Positions 42,142 through 50,114 of a stretch of DNA of 64,000 nt are shown piece by piece. The notes under the pieces are model-generated. The model was not told the origin of the DNA. It worked only from the letters and a program-made list of their open reading frames with translations, and ran no database searches. The stretch covers positions 186,001 to 250,000 of the forward strand of contig NZ_CP085081.1 of NCBI RefSeq assembly GCF_023243115.1. The letters are read 5' to 3'. The position numbers and the translations under genes were made by a program. Source of the stretch: Sediminicoccus sp. KRV36. Lineage in GTDB: Bacteria > Pseudomonadota > Alphaproteobacteria > Acetobacterales > Acetobacteraceae. Numbering within the stretch: the first letter of the stretch is position 1; each line of letters opens with the position of its first letter.

Positions 42142-43308
42142 ATGAGCATTCGCATCGCCCAGCGCGCCCTTTGCCTTGATGATTTCGAGGTCATGTCCCG
42201 CCGCCATCTGCCGCGGCCGGTCTTCGGCTATGTCGCCGGCGCCACCGAGCGCAACGCGGCACTGGCCGACAGCGCGCGGGCCTTCACCGAATACGGCTTC
42301 GTGCCCCGCGTGCTGCGCGATGTCTCGCGGCGCAGCACCAAGGCCACCATCTTCAACCGGGAATGGGCCGCCCCCTTTGGCATCGCGCCCATGGGGCTTT
42401 CGGCGCTGGCGGCCTATCGCGGCGATATCGTGCTGACCGAGGCGGCGCGCGCCGCCAATGTGCCGATGATCCTCTCCGGCTCCTCGCTGATCCGCATGGA
42501 GGAGGTGATCGCCGCCAACCCCGATACCTGGTTCCAGGCCTATCTGCCGGGCGATGCGACGCGGGTTGAAGCCCTGGTGGACCGCGTGGCGACGGCCGGC
42601 TTCGGCACGCTGCTGCTGACGGTGGATACCGCCGTGCTGCCCAATCGCGAGAACAATGTGCGCAACGGGTTTTCCACGCCGCTGCGCCCTTCGCTGCGCC
42701 TGGCCCTGGACGGCGTCACCCATCCCGGTTGGTCGCTGAACACCTTCCTGAAGACCTGGCGCCTGCATGGCATGCCGCATTTCGAGAACAGCTTCGCCGA
42801 GCGGGGTGCCCCCATCCTCGCCAGCAATGTGCTGCGCGACTTCACCGCGCGGGACCATCTGAACTGGGAGCATCTGGCGCTGATCCGCCGCCGCTGGCCG
42901 GGCTGGCTGATCGTGAAGGGCGTGATGCACCCCGAGGACGCGGCCCGCGCCGCGAGCGAGGGGGCGGATGGCATCATCGTCAGCAATCACGGCGGGCGGC
43001 AGCTGGACGGCACCGCCTCTCCCCTGCGGGTCCTGCCCGACATCGCCGCCGCCTCCCAGGGCATGGCGGTGATGCTGGATGGCGGCATCCGGCGCGGGAC
43101 GGATGTGATGAAGGCGCTGGCGCTGGGCGCGCATTTCGTCTTTGTCGGCCGGCCCATGCTGCATGCGGCGGCGGTGGCGGGGCAGCCGGGCGTGGACCGC
43201 GCCATCGCGCTGCTGCTGGGCGAGCTGGAACGCAACATGGCCTTGCTGGGGGTCAACTCGCTGGCGGAATTGACGCCCGAATGCCTGATCCGCTTGAGCG
43301 CGGGCTAA
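42142..43308 (+). CDS. FMN-dependent alpha-hydroxy-acid oxidase/dehydrogenase (LldD-like)
   Basis: A 388-residue TIM-barrel flavoenzyme oxidising L-lactate or related 2-hydroxy acids. The FMN-phosphate and catalytic regions are APFGIAPMGLSALAAYRGDI, DTWFQAYLPGDATRVEALVD, LLTVDTAVLPNRENNVRNGF, WLIVKGVMHPEDAARAASEG and the catalytic His in GIIVSNHGGRQLDGTASPLR, then VMLDGGIRRGTDVMKALALG. No signal peptide; it may associate with the membrane via the loop around VTHPGWSLNTFLKTWRLHG. LutA is encoded 1.6 kb downstream, which fits lactate or glycolate use, but the window lacks LutB/LutC and a lactate permease. Confidence 0.93.
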   Translation: MSIRIAQRALCLDDFEVMSRRHLPRPVFGYVAGATERNAALADSARAFTEYGFVPRVLRDVSRRSTKATIFNREWAAPFGIAPMGLSALAAYRGDIVLTEAARAANVPMILSGSSLIRMEEVIAANPDTWFQAYLPGDATRVEALVDRVATAGFGTLLLTVDTAVLPNRENNVRNGFSTPLRPSLRLALDGVTHPGWSLNTFLKTWRLHGMPHFENSFAERGAPILASNVLRDFTARDHLNWEHLALIRRRWPGWLIVKGVMHPEDAARAASEGADGIIVSNHGGRQLDGTASPLRVLPDIAAASQGMAVMLDGGIRRGTDVMKALALGAHFVFVGRPMLHAAAVAGQPGVDRAIALLLGELERNMALLGVNSLAELTPECLIRLSAG

Positions 43309-43450
43309 GAGCGGGGGATCACCGTCAGCGTGAAGTGACCCTCGGCGCGTTTAGCGCGGGCGTGGCAAGCCGGCGCGAACGGCCCGGCTTCCGGTATCCT
43401 GCCTGGACCAGGCGCGGTGGGTTTTCCCGGTGAATTCCCGCCTGGCTGGC

Positions 43451-44005
43451 TCAATGCTTCCAGATCACGTTTTCCGGGTGCCCGGCCGTCGGGTCGGCTT
43501 CGATCATGTCGCCATTCATCACCGATTGCCCGGTGAAGGCGAGAATGAAGCCCCAATGCGAGACGACCAGCGTATGGGCCCAATCCGCCAGTGCGGCCAT
43601 TTCGGCGCGGAACAGCCGTGCCCGTGCCTCCACCTGCTCGGCGGGTTCCTCGATGGCGGGCCACCAGATTTCCTCGATCGCGTGAAAGCCCACCTCGGGC
43701 CAGGCTGCGCGCAGGTGACTGACGGGCGATCCCACGTCGCAGCTGAAGGCATAGCGCTCGCGCACGGTGGGCGTCACGCTGAGCGGGAGGCCAAGCGCCC
43801 GGGCCACCGGGGCCGCCGTCTCCAGGGCGCGGGTATAGGGCGAGACGATGATCCGGCGGATGTCCCGCCTGGCCAATGCCACCGCGGCGTTGGCCGCCTG
43901 CTCATGGCCGAGGGGCGTCAATTTGGGGTCGATGATGCCTGGATCACGGCGGGTCGCTGTGAAATGCAGGTTGAATTCACTTTGTCCGTGGCGCAGGAAG
44001 ATCAT
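43451..44005 (-). CDS. Histidine phosphatase superfamily protein
   Basis: A 184-residue phosphoglycerate mutase-like phosphatase. The phospho-His is in MIFLRHGQSEFNLHFTATRR (RHG), the second catalytic His in LVVSHWGFILAFTGQS, and arginine contacts in IIVSPYTRALETAAPVARAL. Start placed at the Met (44005) right before FLRHG; a TTG at 44041 would add 12 residues. The region VRERYAFSCDVGSPVSHLRA resembles the inserted helical part of small-molecule phosphatases. Substrate unknown. It converges on the hydroxy-acid oxidase, with a 142-bp gap containing the hairpin CCAGGCG/CGCCTGG but no T run. Confidence 0.9.
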   Translation of the reverse strand: MIFLRHGQSEFNLHFTATRRDPGIIDPKLTPLGHEQAANAAVALARRDIRRIIVSPYTRALETAAPVARALGLPLSVTPTVRERYAFSCDVGSPVSHLRAAWPEVGFHAIEEIWWPAIEEPAEQVEARARLFRAEMAALADWAHTLVVSHWGFILAFTGQSVMNGDMIEADPTAGHPENVIWKH

Positions 44006-44129
44006 GCATTCGTGGGTAGCGGGAGGCTCGCCCTGCCGCAAGCGCGGCCCTTGTTTCAGGAGATTCCGTGACAGGGGCGTTGCGGCTGGTCCATCCCGTG
44101 ACTAAGTAAGAGGGCTACTGGAGGTCCCA

Positions 44130-44798
44130 ATGCAGGGCGGTTTCCCGATTGATCTGATTCTCTTTGCCATGGTCGCGGCCTTTCTGGTGCTGCGCCTGCG
44201 GAGCGTTCTCGGCAAGCGCCAGGGCTATGAGCGCCCGCCGCAGACGCCCGGGATGCCCGAAGCGCGCGCCGCCCGGGTCGAGGGCGTGGCCGAGGATGTG
44301 GCACCTGCCCGCGGCGCCGGCTCCCGCCGCAACCTGCCCGCGCCGCAAAGCCCTGTGGGCCAGGTGCTCACGCAGATCGCCGCGCTGGACCGCAGCTTTG
44401 AGCCCAATGCTTTCCTGGATGGCGCCGAAGGCGCTTTCCGCATGATCGTGGCCGCCTTCGCCCAGGGTGACCGCCAGACCCTGCGCGCCCTGCTCTCGGA
44501 CGAGACCTATTCCGGCTTCGAGCAGGCGGTCGCTGGCCGCGAAACGGCCGGTGAGAGCCAGCGCACCGAAATCCGCTCGATGCACGATATCGGGCTGGAG
44601 GGTGCGGAGCTGCGCGATACCGTGGCCGATGTGACGGTGCGCTTCGTCTCCGATCAGGTGAACATGACGACGGGCCGCGGTGGCGAGATCGTCGCGGGCT
44701 CGGACGCCATCACCGAGGTGATTGATATCTGGACCTTCCAGCGGGACCTCACGGCCAAGGACCCGACCTGGAAGCTGACCGCGACGCGCAGCGGCTGA
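44130..44798 (+). CDS. Tim44/TimA family protein
   Basis: A 222-residue inner membrane protein of the Tim44-like family, alphaproteobacterial relatives of the mitochondrial import motor subunit. A single N-terminal helix (PIDLILFAMVAAFLVLRLRS) is followed by a disordered basic linker (about residues 30-75) and the Tim44-like domain (FEPNAFLDGAEGAFRMIVAA, then DRQTLRALLSDETYSGFEQA and DVTVRFVSDQVNMTTGRGGE). The end WTFQRDLTAKDPTWKLTATR is diagnostic. Bacterial function is not established; an adaptor role at the membrane is assumed. It stands alone between the histidine phosphatase (divergent) and lutA (70 bp downstream). Confidence 0.92.
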   Translation: MQGGFPIDLILFAMVAAFLVLRLRSVLGKRQGYERPPQTPGMPEARAARVEGVAEDVAPARGAGSRRNLPAPQSPVGQVLTQIAALDRSFEPNAFLDGAEGAFRMIVAAFAQGDRQTLRALLSDETYSGFEQAVAGRETAGESQRTEIRSMHDIGLEGAELRDTVADVTVRFVSDQVNMTTGRGGEIVAGSDAITEVIDIWTFQRDLTAKDPTWKLTATRSG

Positions 44799-44867
44799 GC
44801 CGGCCGCATGGCTGATACGCGCGTGGGGAAATTTCCCGCGGGCGCGAAACGCCGCTAGCCTCACGCC

Positions 44868-45629
44868 ATGGCCAAACCCCGTATCGCCCTTTTCGTGACC
44901 TGCCTCGTGGATCTCTACCGGCCTTCGGTGGGCTTCTCCGCGATCAAGCTGCTGGAGGATGCCGGCTGCGAGGTGGTGGTTCCGCTCAGCCAGACCTGCT
45001 GCGGCCAGCCTGCTTTCAATTCCGGCGACCGCGCCAGCGCGCAGGACATCGCCCGCCAGGTGATCGAGGCCTTCCTGCCCTATGACTATGTCGTGGCGCC
45101 CTCCGGCTCCTGCGCGGGCATGATCGCCCACCACTACCCGAGCCTCTTTGCCGAGAGCGACCCCGAGGCGCGCGGCCGGGCCGAGGCGCTGGCCGCCAAG
45201 ACGCATGAGCTGGTTTCCTTCCTGACCGATGTGCTCAAGCTCTCCCGCGTCGAAGCCAGCTATGACGGCACCATCACCTATCATGATTCCTGTGCCGGCC
45301 TGCGCGAACTGGGCATCAAGGCCCAGCCGCGCCGCCTGCTGGAAACGGTGCAGGGCCTGGCCATCCAGGAACTGGCCGAGCCCGAGATCTGCTGCGGCTT
45401 CGGCGGCACCTTCTGCGTGAAATACCCCGAGATCTCCACCCGCATGGTGAGTGACAAGGTGCGCGACATCACGGCAACCGGCGCCGATACGCTGCTGGCC
45501 GGTGATCTCGGCTGCCTGTTGAACATGGCCGGCCGGCTGAAGCGGGAAGGCAGCGGGATTCGCGTCCGCCACGTGGCCGAGGTTCTGGCCGGCATGACCG
45601 AGGCCGCGCCGATCGGCGATGCATCATGA
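44868..45629 (+). CDS. lutA: (Fe-S)-binding subunit LutA-like, orphan
   Basis: A 253-residue protein with two cysteine-rich CCG domains, as in LutA/YkgE and the C-terminal half of GlcF. First domain: FVTCLVDLYRPSVG, VPLSQTCCGQPAFNSGDR, VAPSGSCAGMIAHHYP. Second: TYHDSCAGLRELGIKAQPR, EICCGFGGTFCVKYPEIS and AGDLGCLLNMAGRL. LutA works with LutB and LutC in L-lactate oxidation, but neither is adjacent; the downstream gene, overlapping by four bases (ATGA), encodes an unrelated dioxygenase. The LldD-like oxidase at 42142 is the nearest possible functional partner. Confidence 0.93.
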   Translation: MAKPRIALFVTCLVDLYRPSVGFSAIKLLEDAGCEVVVPLSQTCCGQPAFNSGDRASAQDIARQVIEAFLPYDYVVAPSGSCAGMIAHHYPSLFAESDPEARGRAEALAAKTHELVSFLTDVLKLSRVEASYDGTITYHDSCAGLRELGIKAQPRRLLETVQGLAIQELAEPEICCGFGGTFCVKYPEISTRMVSDKVRDITATGADTLLAGDLGCLLNMAGRLKREGSGIRVRHVAEVLAGMTEAAPIGDAS

Positions 45630-46339
45630 GTGCCCTGGCCGAAGTCGTCGCGCAGGGCTTTGCGCGCCTGCCTTCTGACGCGACCCGGGCGCTGCTCGGC
45701 GCATCCGGGCAGGCGCTGAATGATTTCGCGTCCAGCTGGCAGCGCCTGGAGATGGATGGCTTCATGGCTGATGGCGGCCGCTACCGCCGGCGGCGGCTGG
45801 CCAATTTCCTCGCCCTGCCCGGCCGCCCTGGCCATGACCGCGGGCTGCACCGACCGCATTTCCAGGCCTCGGTTCACAACAAGCTCAATGGCGGAGTGGA
45901 TCGCTGGTTCGCGCCCGTCGAGGACGCTGTGGCGCGCAACCCGGTCTGTGGCGGCCTGCTCGCGCTGGGCCGGGGCGTGGCCGATGCGCTGCACCCGGAT
46001 ACGCCCTGGTTCGTCGAGATGCACCAGTTCCGCGTCGAGGCCGCCCCCGGCACGCCGGGCCTGCCGACGCCCGAGGGCGTGCATCATGACGGCGTGGATG
46101 TCGTGCTCATCGCCATGCTGGCACGCACCAACCTTCAGGGCGGCGAGACGCTGGTCACGGATGATGCCGGGATGGAGCGCGCGCGCTTCACGCTGGATGG
46201 CATGCTGGACCTTGCCATCCTCGACGATCATCGGGTGATGCATGGCGTGACACCCGTCGAGCCCGCCAATGCGGCCCTGCCGTCGAGCCGGGATGTGCTG
46301 GTGCTGACCTGGAAGCGCCTCGGGCGGGGTGCCGGCTGA
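45626..46339 (+). CDS. PF10014-type 2OG-Fe(II) dioxygenase
   Basis: A 237-residue protein matching the 2OG-Fe dioxygenase family that includes L-isoleucine 4-hydroxylase and other free amino acid hydroxylases. The double-stranded beta-helix iron ligands are visible as GVHHDGVDVVLIAMLAR (HxD) and LDDHRVMHGVTPVEP (distal His), with RDVLVLTW giving the end of the fold. The region RYRRRRLANFLALPGRPGHD is typical of the family N-terminal part. The start overlaps the lutA stop (ATGA), so the two are translationally coupled, an odd pairing with no known pathway. The gene is followed by a 345-bp non-coding interval ending in a strong terminator. Confidence 0.88.
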   Translation: MSALAEVVAQGFARLPSDATRALLGASGQALNDFASSWQRLEMDGFMADGGRYRRRRLANFLALPGRPGHDRGLHRPHFQASVHNKLNGGVDRWFAPVEDAVARNPVCGGLLALGRGVADALHPDTPWFVEMHQFRVEAAPGTPGLPTPEGVHHDGVDVVLIAMLARTNLQGGETLVTDDAGMERARFTLDGMLDLAILDDHRVMHGVTPVEPANAALPSSRDVLVLTWKRLGRGAG

Positions 46340-46683
46340 ATTATTTTTCGCCGGCGCCCGGACCTCATGCCGCGGGTGTTGCCGCTCTTCTCGGCGGCGG
46401 CGGTCCAGCAGGCGACCATCCCGATTGATGCCAGGCTTGCGGTTGCGCGGGATCGTTGCGGGAACCGGAAGAAAATGCATGACTTCAAGGGGATATCCCA
46501 GCGGCGCGGCTTTCCGAGTGCCCCAGTCGCGATTGCTCCGACTTCATCATTCTCCCATCCGCCGGCAGGAAGTCAGGCCGCAACATCCCGCCGTCGTCAT
46601 GCTGCCCGAGAGGGTTTCCGCAGGCGGCATGCGGTGGAGGCTAATTCCCGGCAAGCCGAAGCCAGACTGGCCCGCTCGGGCCT
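46340..46683 (+). other. Gene-free interval, possible untranslated RNA
   Basis: No supported reading frame here. It begins after the dioxygenase stop with ATTATTTTTCG, carries several local dyads (for example CCGCAGGCGGCATGCGG near 46619) and leads directly into the terminator at 46684. A long 3' UTR, or a small RNA of up to about 340 nt with its own promoter, would both explain it. No known riboswitch or ncRNA consensus was recognised. Confidence 0.35.
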
Positions 46684-46721
46684 CGGGCCGGTTGGAGTGA
46701 TCCAACCGGCCCGCTTCTTTT
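46684..46721 (+). terminator. Strong intrinsic terminator at the end of a non-coding stretch
   Basis: A perfect 13-bp stem: CGGGCCGGTTGGA (46684-46696), loop GTGA, TCCAACCGGCCCG (46701-46713), then CTTCTTTT. It is 345 bp beyond the previous stop codon and about 130 bp before the next gene, so it ends either a long 3' UTR or an independent transcript. Confidence 0.9.
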
Positions 46722-46853
46722 CCCGATCGCCACCGACGCACCCGGCCGTTTCCTTTTCCCCAGGCCCGGCCCATGCTGCCCTCGAAGATAGTGCGGCCCC
46801 GCGAGGCCAGCGCCGCAGAGGGAGCCGAGCATGCAGCCCATCCGGTCAAGGCC

Positions 46854-47342
46854 ATGACCCTGGACGACCTGGCCCGCGCCCTCGCCTCGCCCGGGCAGCC
46901 GGAGGTGGGGCTGGCCGCGATGGATGCCGCACTGGCCAGCATGGTCGGCCATCGCCTGTTTACGGTGCTGGTGCTGGATGAGGCGCGCGGGCTGAACCGC
47001 CGCTTCCATTCCAGCCGGCCGGTGGAATACCCGGTCGGCGGCTACAAGCCCGTGCAGCGCGGCAGCGAGTATTACCGCCGCGTGGTCCTGGCCGGTGAGC
47101 CGCGCTTCTGCCGCGACCGGGCCGACATCATCCAGGCCTTCCCGGATCATGAGTTGATCCTCTCCCTGGGCTGCGAATCCTGCGTGAACATGCCGATCCG
47201 ATGGAACGGCCATACGCTGGGCGCGCTGAACCTGCTGCATGCGGCGGGCCATTACACCGACGCGCAGCTCCCGCTGCTGCGGGTCTTCGCGGCACTCGCC
47301 GTGGCGCCGCTGCAATGGATCCTGGAAGGGACGGACGCATGA
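46854..47342 (+). CDS. GAF domain protein coupled to a Bug receptor
   Basis: A protein of about 162 residues consisting of one GAF domain. The start at 46854 (MTLDDLARALASPGQPEVGL) is preferred; the upstream Met at 46773 would add 27 residues of poor quality. GAF features: LFTVLVLDEARGLNRRFHSS, RRVVLAGEPRFCRDRADIIQ and LGCESCVNMPIRWNGHTLGA followed by LNLLHAAGHYT. The two Cys of CESC could serve redox or ligand sensing, but this is speculative. Its stop codon overlaps the start of the Bug receptor gene (ATGA). No output domain is present, so it may be a cytosolic small-molecule binder or enzyme linked to the receptor's ligand. Confidence 0.82.
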   Translation: MTLDDLARALASPGQPEVGLAAMDAALASMVGHRLFTVLVLDEARGLNRRFHSSRPVEYPVGGYKPVQRGSEYYRRVVLAGEPRFCRDRADIIQAFPDHELILSLGCESCVNMPIRWNGHTLGALNLLHAAGHYTDAQLPLLRVFAALAVAPLQWILEGTDA

Positions 47343-48313
47343 TCACCCGCCGCGCCGCGTTGGCGCTGTCCGCCAGCCTGGTCCTCCCTGGCCCGCTTCG
47401 GGCCCCGCCCCGGGCCCAGGAGGTCGGGCCGCTGCGCGTCATCATTCCGCAACCGCCGGGTGGCGCCACGGATATCCTGGCGCGCCTCCTGCAGGAGCCG
47501 TTGGGGCGCGAATTGGGGCGCCCCGTGGTGATCGAGAACCGGCCTGGCGCCAATGGCATCGTCGCCATCAATGCGCTGCGCCAGTCGCGCGCGGATGGCT
47601 CGGCCGTGCTGCTGGGTGGCGTGTCCATCTTCGCCTTCAACCCGGTGCTCTATCCCAGCCTGCCCTATGATCCCTGGCGGGACTTCTCCTGGATCGCGCC
47701 CATCGCCGATACGCCCTTTGTCATCGTGGCCGGCCGCCGCAGCGGGATCACCAGCATGGCGCAGCTGGTGGAGCGCGCCCGGGCGCAGCCGGAGCGCATC
47801 ACCTTCGGCAGCGCGGGCATCGGCAACTCCACCCATCTGGCGATGGAGATGGTGGCGGACCGCGCCGGCATCCGCATGACGCATGTGCCCTTCGCCGGCT
47901 CCGCCCCGGCGCTGACCAGCGTGATCGCGGGGGATACGGACAGCATGCTCAACCCGCTGGGCAGCACGATTCCAGCCATCCAGTCCGGCCAGGTCCTCGC
48001 CTTGGCGACGCTGGGCGCCGAACGCTCGCCCGCCTTGCCGCGAGTGCCGACGCTGCGGGAAACCGGCCTCGCCGATGTCACCATGCCTGGCTGGTATGCC
48101 TTTGTCGGCCCGGCCGGCATGGCCACCCCGATGATCGAGCGGATCAACGCCGCGACGCGCGCGGTGGTGGACAGCCCCACCATCACCCAGCGCCTGCGTG
48201 ATGTGGTGCTGGAGCCGATTTCCGGCACGGCGCAATCCATCCAGGACCGCGCGCGGGCCGAGAGCACGGAGATGGCGGCCTTCATCCGCCGGCGGGGGAT
48301 CCGCGTGGAATAG
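47339..48313 (+). CDS. Bug/TctC-family periplasmic solute receptor
   Basis: A 324-residue exported tripartite tricarboxylate receptor. Start at 47339 (MITRRAALALSASLVLPGPL) overlaps the GAF gene stop by four bases; signal peptide residues 1-26. Family loops: LRVIIPQPPGGATDILARLL, VVIENRPGANGIVAINAL, ITFGSAGIGNSTHLAMEM, MTHVPFAGSAPALTSVIAGD and MLNPLGSTIPAIQSGQVLAL, then GWYAFVGPAGMATPMI. No membrane subunits are adjacent. The translational coupling to a GAF protein is unusual. It converges on the SBP_bac_5 gene with 23 bp between stops. Confidence 0.94.
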   Translation: MITRRAALALSASLVLPGPLRAPPRAQEVGPLRVIIPQPPGGATDILARLLQEPLGRELGRPVVIENRPGANGIVAINALRQSRADGSAVLLGGVSIFAFNPVLYPSLPYDPWRDFSWIAPIADTPFVIVAGRRSGITSMAQLVERARAQPERITFGSAGIGNSTHLAMEMVADRAGIRMTHVPFAGSAPALTSVIAGDTDSMLNPLGSTIPAIQSGQVLALATLGAERSPALPRVPTLRETGLADVTMPGWYAFVGPAGMATPMIERINAATRAVVDSPTITQRLRDVVLEPISGTAQSIQDRARAESTEMAAFIRRRGIRVE

Positions 48314-48336
48314 GGCTACACCCCGCGCGGCACGGA

Positions 48337-49932
48337 TCAGCCGGCCGGGCTGGCCTGCATCGCGATCGTCTTTTCGTCGTCGCGGACCAGATAGTTGATG
48401 CCCCGGCGCACCGCGATGGCCGAGTGCTGCACATAGAGCGGGATCACCGCCACATCCTCCATGGCGATGCGCATGGCGCTTTGCAGGGCGGCATGGCGCT
48501 CGGCCATGCTGAAGCGGGCCAGGGCGGTCTGCAGCGCCGCGTCGAAGGCCGCATTCGCGTAGCCGCCATTGTTGATGCCGCCCAGGCCGCGCTCCGGCTG
48601 GCGGCTGTGCAGCAGCGTGGCCAGGCCATAGCCGGACTCGCCCTCACCCGCGCTGCCCCAGCCGATGAGCGAAAGGCTGAACTCCATCCGGGGCGGATTG
48701 GCGCGGCCGAAATACATGTTGCGCGGCATCACCTCCACCCGCGTCTCGATGCCGATGCGGGTGAACATGGCGCCCACCGCCTGCAGCACGCGGGCGTCAT
48801 TCACATAGCGGTCATTGGGCCCGTGCAGGGTGAGCTGGAAGCCGTTCGGGTAGCCCGCTTCGGCCAGCAGGCGGCGGGCGCGCTCGGGGTCGAACGGATC
48901 GGGCGCCAGGCCATCATCATAGCCGCCATAGCCGCGCGGGACGATCTGCCCGATCGGGTCGGCCAGCCCATCCATCACCTGCCGCGCCAGCCCGTCCCGG
49001 TTGATGGCCAGCGAGAGGGCGCGGCGCACGCGCACATCCTTCAGCGGATTGGTTGCCAGGGGCTGTCCGTCGCGGCCGCGGATGAAGGGCGAGACTTCGC
49101 GCGCCACGTCAGGCACCAGGTAGATCACCCGGTCCGAGGGGCGGGAGAGGATTTGCACCTGCGGGTTGCCGCGCAGGGAATTCAGCAGCTCCGGCGGCAG
49201 GAAATCCGCCACATCCACTTCATGGGCCAGCAGCGCCGCGAGGCGGGCGCCGCCATTGGGGATGAAGCGGAATTGCACGCGGGCAAAGGCGGGCTTGGGA
49301 CCCCAATACCCCTCCCACCGGGTGAGCTCCAGGCGCTGGGCCGGAAGATATTCGCCGAAGCGATAGGGTCCGGTGCCGATGGCGGCGCGGCCGGAGCGGA
49401 AATCCGCCGGCATGGCGCCCGCCGCCGCGCGATGGGAGACGATGTAGATCGCGCCCAGCGTGCCGTAGAGCACGGGAACGGGCCCCGCGGTGGTGAAGCG
49501 CAGGCGATGGTCGTCGAGGATCTCCACCGCGGTGATGCCGCGCAGATTGGGCGTGTAGGGGCTGGGATTGGCTGGGATATTGGGCACGCGCTCGATGCTG
49601 AATTTCACATCGGCTGCCGTCAGGTCACTGCCATCATGGAATTTCACGCCGCGCCGCAGGGTGAATTCCCAGCGCCGCTCATCCAGCGGGCGCCAGCTTT
49701 CGGTGAGGCCCGGCAGGGCCAGGGAATTCTCATCCTTCACCGAGAGCGCATCGAACAGGTGCTGGGAATAGGCCATGTTGGTCGTGAGATAGAGGAAATG
49801 CGGGTCCATCGAGGGGTCGGTCAGCGCGCCGATGCGCAGCGGCGCGGCCTGGGCCATGCCCCGGCCCGGGCGCAAGGCCGCCAGCAATCCTGCGCCCCCG
49901 AGCACCCGGCGCGGAATATTGGTGGGTGTCAT
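48337..49932 (-). CDS. Peptide/nickel-type ABC substrate-binding protein (SBP_bac_5), orphan
   Basis: A 531-residue periplasmic receptor of the oligopeptide/dipeptide/opine type. Residues 1-27 form a twin-arginine-like or Sec signal (PRRVLGGAGLLAALRPG, cleavage near MAQA). Typical blocks: QHLFDALSVKDENSLALPGL, WEFTLRRGVKFHDGSDLTAA, GTGPYRFGEYLPAQRLELTR, VRRALSLAINRDGLARQVMD and PEGA-equivalent DPERARRLLAEAGYPNGFQL. No permease or ATPase of this class lies next to it, so it is an orphan or shares a transporter elsewhere. It is divergent from the gamma-glutamyltransferase gene, with 182 bp between starts, suggesting shared regulation and a gamma-glutamyl or peptide-like ligand. Confidence 0.93.
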   Translation of the reverse strand: MTPTNIPRRVLGGAGLLAALRPGRGMAQAAPLRIGALTDPSMDPHFLYLTTNMAYSQHLFDALSVKDENSLALPGLTESWRPLDERRWEFTLRRGVKFHDGSDLTAADVKFSIERVPNIPANPSPYTPNLRGITAVEILDDHRLRFTTAGPVPVLYGTLGAIYIVSHRAAAGAMPADFRSGRAAIGTGPYRFGEYLPAQRLELTRWEGYWGPKPAFARVQFRFIPNGGARLAALLAHEVDVADFLPPELLNSLRGNPQVQILSRPSDRVIYLVPDVAREVSPFIRGRDGQPLATNPLKDVRVRRALSLAINRDGLARQVMDGLADPIGQIVPRGYGGYDDGLAPDPFDPERARRLLAEAGYPNGFQLTLHGPNDRYVNDARVLQAVGAMFTRIGIETRVEVMPRNMYFGRANPPRMEFSLSLIGWGSAGEGESGYGLATLLHSRQPERGLGGINNGGYANAAFDAALQTALARFSMAERHAALQSAMRIAMEDVAVIPLYVQHSAIAVRRGINYLVRDDEKTIAMQASPAG

Positions 49933-50114
49933 GGGCAGCTCTCCGGCGATGGAGGGGGATGCTGCGTCCCGCCGAACCGGACCTCAAGCGAAATCGGCCC
50001 CCTGCCCGGGGGCTAGGCTTTTTGCCGGAGGTGCAGGAACCTGCGCTTCCGGCCGGGCTCCGGGAGGGGCGGCACCCCTCGACGCCGCCCATGCGCCGCT
50101 CCAGGAGGCCCGCC

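Noticed and set aside
43312..43450. Possible further copy of the mosaic repeat between the hydroxy-acid oxidase and the histidine phosphatase
   Set aside because: It starts with a similar AGAGCGGG string but the rest does not align convincingly with the other copies.
46620..46721. Possible cobalamin riboswitch (sequence AAGCCGAAGCCAGACTGGCC resembles a B12 box)
   Set aside because: The conserved cobalamin core upstream is not recognisable and the downstream genes have no cobalamin link, so the resemblance is probably chance.
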